From assembly GCA_016617855.1 (NCBI GenBank), contig JAECUM010003317.1:1-64000 (forward strand): 64,000 bases of DNA. Reading direction: 5' to 3'. The stretch is from Megalonaias nervosa. Its lineage: Eukaryota; Mollusca; Bivalvia; Unionida; Unionidae. Of this stretch, positions 46,466 through 58,925 are shown piece by piece. Both the position numbers and the translations under genes were made by a program. Every line of letters starts with the position of its first letter. The stretch's first letter is position 1. The notes beneath the pieces were generated by a model. It worked only from the letters and a program-made list of their open reading frames with translations, did no database searches and was not told the origin of the DNA.

Positions 46466-47452
46466 ACGGATTAGTGTCTTCAGTCTAAAACAAGACAATT
46501 TTGAGTCTGGCTCAGAAGAAATGTAGCCGTCCTTCAGTATAGTCGCAGTTTTACACCGTGTCTTACGTAAGTTGAAGTCAGCCAGTTTATGAAAATATAG
46601 CTACTGGCATATCGTAAGAAATTTTGATGGATAAAATAATTAAGGGGCGCTCTACAGATATTATGAAGTTCTGAGAGAGTGGCGGGTGTAAGGTGAAGTT
46701 GTTTACATTTGTAACATGTACAATGGAGAGAACTTTGATATACGGCTATTCTAATAAACCTTTTAGGTAATATTCATTTCAGTTAGAAACCACATATCCC
46801 CCCAAACCCCCATAAAAACCAACCTGTTATGTTGTTATCATTTCTTATAAAAGAGACGCACCATACATGAAAAAAAAAAGAAAAGAAACAAACCATAGAA
46901 AGAAACACACCAAAAACCCCCAAAACAAAAACTAAAACAAAAAAGCATGAACCAGTTTTCAAACAATATATTTTTCCTATAAATTTCAACATTGTCTGTT
47001 GACAATTCCCCTCCCCCCCCGTACCCTAATGTTTGTATTACCCTGTTTAACATCCGCCTCCCATTTTGACGTAAAGCGTCCCTCTGTCCTGCTGTTGGAC
47101 ACGTAATACAAGGATCGCGAGTTTGATACCCTCCAAGTTAGCCTGGTTGGGACTGTCTCAGTGTGTCTTCGTCAAAGGCACTTCGCTTCCATCTTTTCGA
47201 CATGATATAGCCAAAAACACATTAACAGCAATGTTAAAACGAAAAATATGTAAAATTTGGTAAATTTCTTTAAACAGAGACGGTCAATAGAAGGGAAATA
47301 CCTCACAACTTTAATTATTACTTTCAGTAATCTTTCCCAATCTTCAGTTTTTGGTTTTTAAGGTAAAGAAGAATACAAAGAACAGAAGATTCTTTTGATT
47401 TGGCATCCTTTACCCCTGTGGATAGGTACCACTTAATGTGTTTTCCTTTTAC
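46466..47452. other. Non-coding stretch, nothing recognised
   Basis: A-rich tracts at about 46,865-46,950 create spurious Phe-rich frames on the minus strand. No gene or repeat was assigned. Confidence 0.45.
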
Positions 47453-48510
47453 TTAATTTGATACCTTCTTTTCTTCTTGTTTTCCCCGATCTCATGTCAA
47501 AGTAAGTCTGGTTCCAATTTTTGTCTGAACCAATATTTATGGTCAAATTATGATGTTCTGATGCATTGATCACCAGTAAAAAGCATGGAACAAAATTTAC
47601 GATGTGAGGTTCTTGCAAACGTCATGACGAAGATTTTAGTTGACCCCACTTCAGTCACTCAATCAATAATTTTCTTCGCCTTTACTCCTCCAGAAAACAA
47701 CCTCCCCAGATCCCTTTACACCCATTTGGATAGGGAGCGACTTATTTTACTTAATTTGATACATATTCACTAGCCAAGGTTCCGATAACCCTGTCTACAC
47801 CTTGGTATATCGAGCAGATATCTGTGTGCTTTGGGTCTGTGAATTTCATTGGATGCTGCGGCAAGCCACCGCATCCAATCAAAATTAAATTTGAACACTG
47901 TTCCTAAGTGATCAAGACAAGTGGAGCACACGACTTGAATGGACTGATAAATAAGCACTTTTCCAGTGCCGGTCCATGTTTGCACAAATACCCTTCACCC
48001 AAATAGACCTGTAATGGCTTCCCACTGGTACATAGTCATACTTTCGATGTTAAACTTTCAAAGTATCCTTTTAGGTCAATTGCCACAACCATTTACGGCC
48101 GATGTACAAATGCACCACGTTACTAGTTAGTTGGAATTACATAGTAAGGGAGGCACCACATGAAATCCAGCAGATGTCGCTAGGAGAAAGCACCGATATA
48201 GCTGTTCAATCCGCCAAGGTGTAGATAGGGTTATCGGAACCTTGGCTAGCGAAGATGAATTTGATACTGCTTTCCTACTTCATTTTATTCCCCGATATCA
48301 TGTCAGATTTATGGTTACATTTATGATGTTCCGCTACTTTCTATCACGAATAAAATGCATGGAACGAAATGAAATTTACGATGTAAGGTTTTCGCGAACA
48401 TCGTGTTGAGAATTTCAGGTTGAACTCATTTCAGTCTGTAAATCAATAATTTTCTTCGTCTTTACTCTTCCAGAAGTTAGCTGTCCCCAATCCCCTCAAA
48501 CCACCAAAAA
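47453..48510 (+). repeat. Direct duplication (~260-bp unit) split by a MITE
   Basis: Units at about 47,453-47,735 and about 48,262-48,510 share ttNccccgatNtcatgtca, taNaaNgcatggaacNaaat, tttacgatgtNaggttNt, tcaataattttcttcg and tttactcNtccagaa. They are about 810 bp apart, with the MITE between them. Confidence 0.75.
47764..48262. mobile_element. ~500-bp MITE with ~36-bp inverted ends
   Basis: The left tip ctagccaaggttccgataac continues with cctgtctacaccttgg. The right tip is its near-perfect complement, ccaaggtgtagatagggtta then tcggaaccttggctag. The inside has no frame and includes a small hairpin (ggatgctgcggcaagccaccgcatcc). A CTAG at both ends may be a 4-bp target duplication or part of the tip. 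A lone tip at about 32,946 suggests more copies in the genome. Confidence 0.75.
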
Positions 48511-50082
48511 TAAAATAGAGCAATTTACCATTTACAAGTGTTGACTGCATACTCCGCATAAAAATGCTATTTCCGGACTCTGTTTTTGTAATGTACTCAT
48601 AGGACAGGCCCCAAAAATTTGGATAGTTTCTATCCATGGTAATATGACACCTTAGTCCTGCAACGTAAGCCCCATTACCCCGATATTTTTCTTCTGGGTG
48701 GGTGATGGGTCTTACTGCCTGACTAATGGCGCTGTGTAGAGTGTTTTGATGTCGATTAACAGTGTAACGAAAGTCAAATTTTCAGGAATATCACACACAA
48801 CTGGCAACCAATAATGACGTTTTTCTACAAAGTAAAGTTATAATGTTTTTGTCAGACGTTACTTACCCTGATGTCTTTTCTCTAATAAATTCAAATTCTC
48901 ACAAAAGAAATGGACCTGTTTTCAAATTTCGTTGGCCTACATTTCAGTTGGCTGGAAAGCGATGAAAGTCGGGAACGCCGAAATCGGGTTAGGTTGAAAT
49001 ATTATTCTTTAACGAAACGAATAAGAAATATATTATGCCTATTGGCACTATAAGTAACGTTTCGTTTCGTTCATGAAACATATCCTCCACATGACCTACT
49101 TGAACATACTTCGGCATATCTCGACTACCGTCAGATTGCAACAAATTCAAATGTATGTCAACGGAACATGAAAATGCATCCATTTGCTAGTGTCATAGTT
49201 TGATTCCACCAGGATAAAGACAGCACAGTAAGTATATTAATTACACATAAATTAGTGGAAGAGTGTCGATATAGGCTGCCAAGTGTGTGAGATATTCCTG
49301 AAACTTTGACTACTCGTTCCGATGTCAACGACATTGGAAGACGCTATGCAAGGCCGTTATTTGGGTTGTAAGACTAGCACTTAAACAAAAACAACATGTG
49401 CTATGTCTTACATTGTAGGACTATATAACACACCAGCTGAATGGCCCTGCGCTATCAACATCCCAAGCCCATGACTGTGTGAGCCCGATGAATTCTTCCA
49501 GGCTGGCGTAAACTACTGTATGCACCCGGTTATTAGTTCACAGAACCACCAAACATGTAACTGATGCAGATGGTTGTGACTATATAATGAGTGTCATTTT
49601 ATGTGCATTTCAGTCTACTATAAAGGTTTATTACTTTGTTTTTTTTTTCCCCAGCCACATATGAACATTTTAAATGGTGTTATGAATAGTACATTTAAAT
49701 GTTGTTACATCCCACATTGTTTTTTGTCAACCTCAAAGAATAATGCAACTGCATTTTTTTAAAATTTTATTTCAATAAATGTGAATTTTAAAAGCAAATA
49801 AAATCACATAATAATTTTAGAAATTCTAAGATGGTAAACACGTGAACTTATGAAAAAAAATTTGCTATGCCACCATTTTTACATATTACTCTCTTATACT
49901 GGAACACTTTTGTACCTAACATGTTTAACATCTATTGCAGACTGAACTGAAAAATTAAAAAATCTAATTAACAAACTTGATATTCATTTTGCTATTGATT
50001 ATATGTAAATGAAACAAATTGTCAACATTGACATAAACAGTAAATTTCGTACATATTGAAATCAAAATCACACTCAAGACTC

Positions 50083-50084
<2 letters not shown>

Positions 50085-50166
<82 letters not shown>
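50085..50166. repeat. Compound (CA)n(TA)n microsatellite
   Basis: CA to about 50,115, then TA to about 50,166. Confidence 0.96.
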
Positions 50167-50170
<4 letters not shown>

Positions 50171-50297
50171 GAAAATGAAGTTTATGTTAGCCAAGGAATG
50201 AGATCATACATTATATGAGATTTTCAATATCACCTTACAGTATATGTAACATTTACTGTATATAACTGTTTGCAGGGCCACGCCAGAGTACCCCCCT

Positions 50298-50299
<2 letters not shown>

Positions 50300-50338
<39 letters not shown>
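50300..50338. repeat. (CA)n microsatellite
   Basis: About 39 bp of AC repeat. Confidence 0.95.
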
Positions 50339-50343
<5 letters not shown>

Positions 50344-50785
50344 ACTTGAAATTTGGCATTATTTTATTCTTATTGGGTATTATGCGCACTTTGAGTAAAT
50401 AAAAAACATACTTCTGTTTTGGTGCCCTTTCAAAGAAAGTCGGGGCCCTTTTGACATTTTGGAACTCACCCCACCCCCCAAAACCCCTGACCTGATCCGG
50501 CCTTGATTTGTGTTGCAATACCTTTGAGACAAGTCAAAAATTTAGTGTCAAACCATGTGATAAAGGAAAAAAATGTTCAGCAAAACTCACCAAGGAAAGT
50601 GACTTTGGAATAAATAATAAAGGTCTTGTCCGCCTCTATAATTATTCCTCCAAATTTAGAATATACTCAGCTTTTGCTGATGTTGGATAAATGCCTAATG
50701 TAGTATTTTCTGTGTGTTATCTAGGATAACCAGTGCTCATTCAGACTTTACGCCTGTGCATATTCTTTCCATGATACCATGAATC

Positions 50786-50788
<3 letters not shown>

Positions 50789-50824
<36 letters not shown>
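50789..50824. repeat. (GA)n microsatellite
   Basis: About 36 bp of AG repeat. Confidence 0.95.
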
Positions 50825-50829
<5 letters not shown>

Positions 50830-51029
50830 GTTCAAAGGGGAGTACCGATTCGTTTCTTCAAGTTTTCTAAGTTGTAAAGCTGTCAAAATTTTAGAAAACT
50901 TTTACCGGTCGATTCTAACGATCGGTTACCGGGGTATCCGACAAAGGGAAATTGTATTACATGTGTATAAACCTGAAGTCCACATTTTTTGTATTCACAC
51001 AATATCTTATTAATATCACTGTCTAATGT

Positions 51030-52160
51030 CATTTGGTACAAAGTCCAAGAATTCATCCTCAATGCCTGCTAAAGTTCTGAAACCCTCCATCGTTGTCCAG
51101 TAAATCTTCTTGCTCATCATAAATATCATCTGACTCCCATTCCTTGGCGACTGTCATAAGCGGATGCTTATTTAAAGTCTGAGCTTGAGCTTTGTAAGTA
51201 ATCGATCATACAATTTGTAAAATCTATTAAAGGTTGCGACTGAACACGTCATTGGTGCGGCAAGATGAAATAACCACCTTCTGTTACTTGCCACTGTACC
51301 ACAGTCGTGGCTCAATCAAAGAGTTATCACGTGGAAAACAAGCTATAGGTTTAAGGTCAATTATTTACAGGAAAAGACACACCTCTGCTTGATACCGAAA
51401 AAGTATGCGTACTTAAGGCTCAATCACAAAGACTGTCAACTTGAAAATAATGTGAGTGCTTCTTTGATAAGCACTGGCAGAATACTTGTATGCCGTTACG
51501 ATAAACGATAAATCTGGAAAACTCCAACCGAACTTAGTAAAGATGCCAATTGGTATCCGGGTACTCAGGGGCCTACCCACCTATTTATAATAACCTAGGT
51601 TATAAAATGTGCCATTGGGTACCGCTTATCAGATATTTTCTTCACGAACTCAAGAACAGCTCGTTTCACACCATCTGATTTATTGGTGGATGATTTCGTC
51701 CCATCTGGCTTAAAGAATGACTGGCAAGTATTCATGGAAGAGCTTAGACAGTCCACAAGTCCACAACCGTTGTCGTCTTCTTCACTGCCCTTTTTCTTTC
51801 CTCCTCACTATTTTCTTTCAAGCTCTTGTATGATGTATTTTTTGGTGCGCCATTAGGCCTCTTGATTGTTGACCCTTTTGATCTTTTTATTCTATTAATG
51901 TGATGTTTGGGTCCGTTTATCAATTCAGTGTTAGGACAATCACTAAGTGTCATACCCAATAGACCCTCTTTTGCTGCATATCTGTGAATCATGAATTTTC
52001 CTATCTCTTCTGTTGTTGAATCTAACATCTCTTGCTGCACCTCTGGATTCTCCTTGTGATATACATTTCTTAGAATGGGATCAAAACTTAATGACATTCC
52101 CTTTCTTCGATGTATAAGACCAAATATTCTTACAATATGGCCCAACTGGCTTTTTTCCAC
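51030..52160 (-). pseudogene. C-terminal remnants of an unrecognised repeat-family protein
   Basis: A frame at 51,744-52,160 encodes 138 residues (FDPILRNVYHKENPEVQQEM, GKFMIHRYAAKEGLLGM, INGPKHHINRIKRSKG) and ends in a basic, Lys-rich tail. A further acidic piece (MTVAKEWESDDIYDEQEDLL) is readable on the minus strand near 51,080-51,160. I have an impression of similar multi-copy uncharacterised proteins in invertebrate genomes but cannot name a family. The piece lies downstream of 52,328-52,812 on the same strand and is probably part of the same broken gene. Confidence 0.5.
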
Positions 52161-52327
52161 ATGTATCTATCTGATATTTTGGATGCTATCTCTTTGTCTT
52201 TTGTCTCATCTTGCTTAATCTTCGAAGCATCCTCGCCTGAGATAACAGACTGCAGTACTGTATTCACTTGTCTCTGCTAGTCTACTGTGGACATCTTTAT
52301 CATTATATTGCTTAGTGTGGCCCTCGG

Positions 52328-52812
52328 TCAAATACATTTCTTTGCGTCTCTGTGGTCAGTCTCTCGAGCAGTGTCTAATCCAAAGCTGACAATACTACCA
52401 TTGTGGGAGGTACTGAATAGAGCATGTTTCATCTGTCTGTGAAAGTGACTTGATTTGTAATGTTCTGTCAAAAGCCGTGAGCAAAATCCAGCATAACTGG
52501 AAGCTCCATTTAAGAATGATAATGGAAGTGAAGACTTCACACTGGCCAGATGCAAGTTGTATCCATATTTTACTCCTAGTCTTTCAGCAACGGCGAGGGC
52601 TACATTTTCATCACAATGCCTCATTATATCAGTATGCAAGGAAATGTTTTATTATCAGTGGATGTTTTCTTAATGAATTCTTTCAACATTTGTCCCCATC
52701 TCACTTCAAGCTGGCTGACAGATAATTCCTGATCACACCATTTTTTTCTCAGCGCCTCTACAGGTGAATGTGGTAGCGAGTCGAATAACGTGACGAGAAC
52801 CGAGATATGCAA
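52328..52812 (-). pseudogene. Central remnants of the same unrecognised protein
   Basis: Two overlapping frames, 52,624-52,812 (SPVEALRKKWCDQELS...) and 52,328-52,639 (NGASSYAGFCSRLLTEHYKS, FGLDTARETDHRDAK). The composition is protein-like and not repetitive, and the frame changes between them, which suggests indels. No catalytic motif could be assigned. Confidence 0.5.
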
Positions 52813-53160
52813 AGCTGCTGACAGTCGCCAAACGATTCACGTGGCTGTCTCGATGTTCTCAAAAGCAACTAATTTAAAGCAGACTTTATCAACATCATCA
52901 TCTTTGTTATATTTCAGTATATGAATGAGGCCTGATGTTTCATAGGCTGATATTAAATTCATGATTTTGGACTTCTCAAGTGCAGTACTGGAAATTCTGG
53001 AAGAAATATTGCACACTTTTTGTTCCCATCAATAAGTTTAAAAAGATTTCTTGCGAACTTGTACTCAGGTGCAAACAAAACATTTTTATTTGTTTCACTC
53101 AATTCAGTCTTCTTCAAAAAATTACCAAGAACCACTTTCAATGTGGCTATATCGTCATCT

Positions 53161-54240
53161 CTACCACTGAAAGGTGGAGGATAACGGCATAATAGTGGCG
53201 GTTATGGTGTGTTGTTTTAGATCTTGATACTCTAGTATGCTACTATCGGTACCCCAAACCATAGTTTCATCTTTGTTTGTCATAAATGGTATCTGTATTT
53301 CTTCAAGGAGGGCTTGAACGTCTTGGAGAATATCTTTATCAGCATCAACTTTTATCCTAATATTTGAATATTCTTCCTCTTCCTCTTCCTCTTCCTCTCC
53401 TAATTTTTCATTCGTTTTATCTTCATAAATTGATTGTACATTCTCATCATCTATATCACTGACATCAATATATGGCAACAAATCACAAGATACATTTGGA
53501 TCATACTGGATGTTTTTTATATCCTCGACTGTATCCCCATTACTGTCAGCTGCTGTAATGGAGGTAATGGCTTCATTAATGCCCTCTATATCTTCACTGG
53601 AGATGTTTAGTGGGAAGTTTTCGTTTCTGTCATTATTACTAACAGTATCCATTTTCTCCACATCATGAATGGCCAAGGAAGAAAAACTTTCGTCTGTATC
53701 CATGTTCTTTTGCTGAAATTCCGAATTTTCCATCGAAGCTGCATTGTTTAGAATTTCTGTGAAGGACTTTAGTGACATAAGTCTTGTTCAGATGTATTTT
53801 AGGCCCCATGTGGCTTGCTGCTGAAAACATTCAAAAGCTCACTCTTCGTATGAGGTCATCTTTAGGAGCACCCATTCTAGATTTTTTTTTCAGTTGTGGT
53901 ACGTCCTTACATGCACAGTCTTCTTTTTCTTCACAGAGTAGAAGATGCCATGTTAATATCTCGTTTGAATCCTTTGGAATGCCTTTGAATGTGATGGCAT
54001 AGTTGATTCATTTTCCTTTCACCAGGTTGTGGGTCTTTTTTTCATGGTGAGCTGGACAAGATTGTCCATGAAAAATATCAAATGGCAGACACTGAGACAA
54101 ACCAAATGTTCAGAAGATGAGACATCACTTGCTTTGACATAGTATAGTGGATATGGTTTCATATATGTTTTAAAGTGACAAAGTTCTGGAACTGCTGCTT
54201 TCTTGAGACGTCTGTCTCCATTTCGCAGACTTGGCTTATA
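53161..54240 (-). pseudogene. Acidic N-terminal remnants of the unrecognised protein
   Basis: The frame 53,161-53,778 (205 codons) starts MSLKSFTEILNNAASMEN. It has an acidic run (EKLGEEEEEEEEEYSNI) and the end FMTNKDETMVWGTDSS. Upstream on the same strand, 53,785-54,003 reads ITFKGIPKDSNEILTWHLLL then CEEKEDCACKDVPQLKKKSR without an ATG. A TGA near 54,004 separates it from FDIFHGQSCPAHHEKKTH. Cys pairs (CACKD) hint at metal binding, but no family is recognised. Confidence 0.5.
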
Positions 54241-54915
54241 TTGGCAGCTGATGTGATGGAAAACACAGATGTGATGTTATAGTAGTTGATGAGCAACTCA
54301 TTTGTGAAAATATCTTGTATGAGACCACCGTAATTTCTGTTAAGTATTTCAGTAATGAATCAAAATAGCAATATAAGGAGGACAGTTTTGAGGTGTAGAA
54401 ATCATCTGACGATCGACACCTGAGGCTTCGGTCAGTAGTATTTGTTTTAATAAACACTGGAATGGTAAAGGAACGTGCAAGCGCCATTCTCTCATTATTT
54501 AAAAGTGGTTCACATCTAAGGGGTCAGCAAGCCAATGTTTCTCCTCTTTAAAACATTGAAAGCAAAAGGAGTACAGAATTTTGCATTCCTATGGGAGATC
54601 TTGGTCATCCAGACAAGATGAAAGGGACATGTAATAGGGTCGGAGTATTCCAGATTTCATATGACTTCTTGCAAGAAAACGCTCACCAGGCAGAAGGCAG
54701 TCTTTGGGAAAGAAGAGAATGACAGGCACATATACAATGCAACTTTTCTTCAGAGAGGCACGAACTATCAGAGAGATATCATCGCATGTTTCAATATTAT
54801 GTTGCAATTCCTGTAATTCGATACCAATGTGTATTCCAGCTTTATGTGCACACACATTTGTGCACTGAAAACATAATACTTTGAAACTGAAGAGCATGTA
54901 TGTCTCTAAGAGCAT
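54241..54915 (-). pseudogene. Further upstream coding-like fragments, same strand
   Basis: Frames 54,589-54,915 (CFQCTNVCAHKAGIHIGIEL, FFPKDCLLPGERFLARSH) and 54,236-54,487 lie in line with the previous remnants. The content is protein-like, but neither frame could be tied to a domain. It may be the start of the same decayed gene or an unrelated neighbour. Confidence 0.3.
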
Positions 54916-56824
54916 TTTCTGTGTCGGTTTCTATTTTCTCTGGTTAATGGATTCTTTCCAAATGGATAGTAATTCCACTTATTGCATCAACAGCAAACCT
55001 CCGAGTTACATTACATTGACAGACCTTCAAGCACAACTGATTGAGTTCTTGTCCCATTTCTGCCAACTCGTTATGGAATCCTACGATTCCCATTTACTTT
55101 CCTGCTCATCTTCATAGTCTGACACTTCTTTCTTACAAAAGGTAATATAGTGCCACTGAAACAGTTGAATTTTATTCCATTCGCTGTCGGTTTAACTGTG
55201 TTTTATAATCAATAATTAAATATGGAATCTTTTAGCCCCTCAAGTTGTAGCTTTTTAATTGTTTCTTCAAACAGACCCAAACTTAAAATTTCAACAGACA
55301 CTAGTTGTTGATAAAGGTTCCATTTTCATTTGTTTGATTTGTTTGAAGATATGGACTGTGTTTGTTTTTCTAAGAGTTCACATACCACTTTGCAAACCTA
55401 GAAGTTATCATAGTGATGAAATATATATATCGAAAGAAAGACGACAACAAAACCAATTTCTTTTTTTCTCTCTCTCGATTATCCCAGTATCAAGTCTCTG
55501 ACATTTTTGTAAAATATTTTCTTTCTTCACAATTTTTATCCTGTCATGAACTGAATGGTTAGATTTAAGGAACTTAACAAGATCATCTATAGCTATGAAA
55601 GTTCCATCTTCGATTTTGTTGAAAGATAGTGACAGTATACAGATGGAAACCTGTTGAAGAACGAAATTATTTAACTATCTGAAGTCAATAATTCAGTCAA
55701 ACTAGACATTTGCTTAAAATATAAAGTTAGAATTTTGGTACTAAATTTTATATATTGGAAAATATAAGACTACAATTATGACTGATCAAGGAGATGAGAG
55801 ATGGACAGAAATATAAACTACAAACTCATATGACCATTATGTCAATTGCTTCAACTTGTTGCCTGAATGCTATTTACACAAGGCTGGTGTCAGTTATGAT
55901 AAACTGTATGATTAAATGCTTTTATAAACTTCCATGTTCATTTACAAACATATGCTAAGTCTCTATGTTACTTCTAATATACATTAAGCAATATATTACT
56001 ACTATCTAATGATGATACACTTCTAATATACCTACATAGACAATATCATGCCTTAAGTACCTCTTTCTGCAATTAGACAAATAAATGGCCAACATGAGAA
56101 TTAAAGCGACATAAAACTGAGTAAGTGGTATCACAAAATACTGAATACAAATAATATAGAATTCTTACCATTTCTTCCTCTTGGAATTCTTGATTATATT
56201 ATATCCTCCATGTCTTCAATTAAAAAACTAAGTATTCTTGTAAAAAGTCACAAAACTATTCAGACAATGTATTTGGAGTGCCTGTCAATCAACACATAGT
56301 CAGCTAATCTTATTTTGGTATAAAATATAGACCTACAATTTGTTATGCCCAATACAATATAGAAATCCCATATTTAAAGCTAGCTTTCAAACACAGCAAG
56401 CTGAAATAGGGGCATTATAACTGGAAAGTTAGCTGGGAGTCTAAAAGCAATTATATTTGACATGAGTGAAATTCACACTTGCTGATAACAAGGTGATGAC
56501 AGATAAAGCCAACACTGGCAGACAAGCATCAGAATCTCGAGATATTCAGACCTGGGGCCTGTCTTAGGAGTAATATAAGATTGCAAAACAATAGTGTATA
56601 CCTTCTCGTAAACATCAACTCCTGAAAAAATTAATTAGATCAAACAATTGTTTAATATCCTAAACGCGTGCGTGCTTTTGTTTGTGAGTGTGTATAAAAA
56701 ACAAAAACTCTCCCAGCTTCTACAACTTAATGAATCTACATGTATACGCTTTAGCTATGCTAGCCTGTTTATAAACAGAAAATTAGGTTTTTACTAAACA
56801 TACATTACTCACGAATCTTGACAG

Positions 56825-56868
<44 letters not shown>

Positions 56869-57160
56869 TTATTTCAAGAAGGTAACATGGTTAGAGGTAC
56901 AAAACAATAAGTTTCCTTCGGCCCACAATTAAAAAAAAAAAAATTAAAAAAACCATAAACAAGTCAACAAGCAAACTTTTTGCCACAACTAGTGCATATA
57001 TTATACTCTGGCGAAACGTTTCGTATATAATTAATTATTTTCACTCGACCATGTACTCCTTGTACTAAGGTACCTTGCGAAATTAAAAAGCACAAAGCAA
57101 CTCTGGTGCTAAATTACTAATGACATGACAAATAAGAACAGTATTTTTCTATTAAAAAAA
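54916..57160. other. Non-coding stretch, nothing recognised
   Basis: AT-rich, with an (AAT)n tract at 56,826-56,869. No gene or dispersed repeat identified. Confidence 0.45.
56826..56869. repeat. (AAT)n microsatellite
   Basis: About 44 bp of ATA/AAT repeat. Confidence 0.95.
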
Positions 57161-57461
57161 GGCCTAGTGGTTAGAGCGTCCGTGCGTGGGTTCGATCCCC
57201 GGCCGAGTCATACCAAAGGCTTACAAAAATGGTACTAACAGCTGCCTCGCTTGGCGCTCAGCATTAAGAGGTTAGTGTTAGGACTGGTCGGCCTGGTGTC
57301 AGGATAATGTGACTGGGCGGGACATCATGCTACATGTCTGCGGCATGATGCCCCAGTGCTAGACCTCACTATAAACTGTCATACTGCAGACATCGTAGCG
57401 ATATGACTGAAAAATTGTTAAAGCTACGTTAAAAATCCAAATCACATCACATCACAACACA
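57161..57461 (+). mobile_element. tRNA-derived SINE, family B
   Basis: The head ggcctagtggttagagcgtc has a tRNA A-box, and gggttcgatccccggcc is a clear B-box. The body matches the minus copy at 27,013-27,328, and the tail ends in (atcac)n. The flanks ctattaaaaaaag (57,149-57,161) and ctatttaaaaaaag (57,462-57,475) form an almost perfect target duplication. The tRNA part is better preserved than in the other copy. Confidence 0.92.
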
Positions 57462-57679
57462 CTATTTAAAAAAAGCATAATGTAATCCTTATCTGGCATT
57501 CATCTAGGAGTGTTAAACAGACATGGTGTAGATATTAAAATATCTTCAACATTCAAAATCACCTGAACTGCTATTTCAACTGTATAGTTACGGCATGTAA
57601 GAAGAATTATGAAAGCATTCTCCACACACAGTACAGCAGTAGATAAAATTTGCACTGTTCGGTTCGTTGTCAGTTCATT

Positions 57680-57832
<153 letters not shown>

Positions 57833-58254
57833 ATTTTCATAGATGCATATAATTTACCTAAAATACAGTCAGTTGTCTCTGTCTAATGCGTCTGTAGTTA
57901 ATTAGATCTTATTAGCAATTACAGATGACATGTAATTAGTTCTTGGGTGTGGCAGACAGATGAATGGAGTGGCGACAGGGTCATTTAAAATGCAAGCCAT
58001 CGGACAACTGACCCTTCAACAAGCTCGCGATTGATTATACGGTTGGCAACGCAGGCTGTAACACCCTTAGGCAGTATGGAGCAAATAGCATAACGTAAAT
58101 AATATTCGGAGACTCAAACATCCATAGTGTCGTTTATCATGGCCTTTCTATGTGAAATACATTACTGAGAAAGTCTGACTTCAAACTTTATATTTCACAC
58201 ATTTAATTACGAGTAAGCATAACGTTTCTATCCACCCCCACCTCCACAGTCACT

Positions 58255-58356
58255 TCATTCTGCATCGGTGGTGCATAATACAATTGCATCTTTGGGAACA
58301 CAATTTTCCATCAGACACTCAACAAGGCCTCGTGGCTGAAGCACGGTTATGACCAA
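58255..58356 (-). CDS. Candidate duplicated terminal exon, copy 1
   Basis: On the minus strand a CAG acceptor (at 58,357-58,359) opens a 34-codon frame, LVITVLQPRGLVECLMENCV then PKDAIVLCTTDAE and a stop. The same exon with the same splice site and stop is found exactly 5,000 bp further right. The stretch is more conserved than its surroundings. No family is recognised and no upstream exons were found, so this could still be a conserved piece of a repeat. Confidence 0.3.
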   Translation of the reverse strand: MVITVLQPRGLVECLMENCVPKDAIVLCTTDAE

Positions 58357-58659
58357 CTGTGAATGTTTCTATCGTACAGCCATGCATATGAAGGATTCTA
58401 TTAATTTTACATTGATTTATAATGCACAAACACTACGGCCACCACCAACCCTAAGCCGCCATCACCACCACCAAAGAAAATATAGCGCACTTTTCTCTGT
58501 GTCAGCCAGATTAATTAATGTCCGAGTGCGAGTAGACGCGATAGAAAACTGTCACGTGATTCGACTGTAATGTGTATCTCCAGTTTGCCGAAAAGTAAAT
58601 TGTTCAACAATTACCTCTGTATCGCTTGTTAAACTTGATAACGGAAATTCTCACTATAT

Positions 58660-58925
58660 ACGAGGGGTGTTTAAAAAGTTCAAAATATTAGAGTGATGTA
58701 CAACAAAGTTCTCTTTCAATAGACAGTACGCTTTTACGGCCTCTCAATGTGCTCTCCATGCACATCAACACAATTTCCTGTCTGACAATCTAATTAATAA
58801 ATGCAGTTTACTATTTACTTGGTAGTAGGTTTCCCTATACTATAATAGTGCACCTTCAACCGCAAGGAGGCAATCAAGTCGTCTACCCTCACCGAATCCT
58901 TGATAACGAAATTCAGCCAAATATA
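58660..58925 (-). mobile_element. mariner-like element, 3' end fragment
   Basis: A TA is followed by cgaggggtgtttaaaaagtt, a typical mariner terminal inverted repeat. The DNA after it is the C-terminal and 3' region seen also in copy 2. The fragment breaks off near 58,925, before the catalytic motif. Confidence 0.6.

Larger units (their letters stand above)
48511..51029. other. Non-coding stretch with CA/TA/GA microsatellites
   Basis: (CA)n(TA)n at 50,085-50,166, (CA)n at 50,300-50,338 and (GA)n at 50,789-50,824. No coding region recognised. Confidence 0.5.
57840..58925 (+). repeat. Direct segmental duplication, copy 1
   Basis: It matches about 62,750-63,910. Shared blocks are gcatataatttacctaaaa, ttcttgggtgtggcagacag, gactcaaacatcc, ttaattacgagtaagcataa, aacactacggccaccaccaa and gcgagtagacgcgatagaaa. 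Both copies start beside a (GA)n tract. Copy 2 has ~100 extra bases around 63,035-63,145. The most similar part is the block that includes the candidate exon 58,255-58,356. Confidence 0.9.

Noticed and set aside
57161..57240. A functional tRNA gene
   Set aside because: A- and B-boxes are present, but the head is followed by a SINE body and the whole is flanked by a target duplication.
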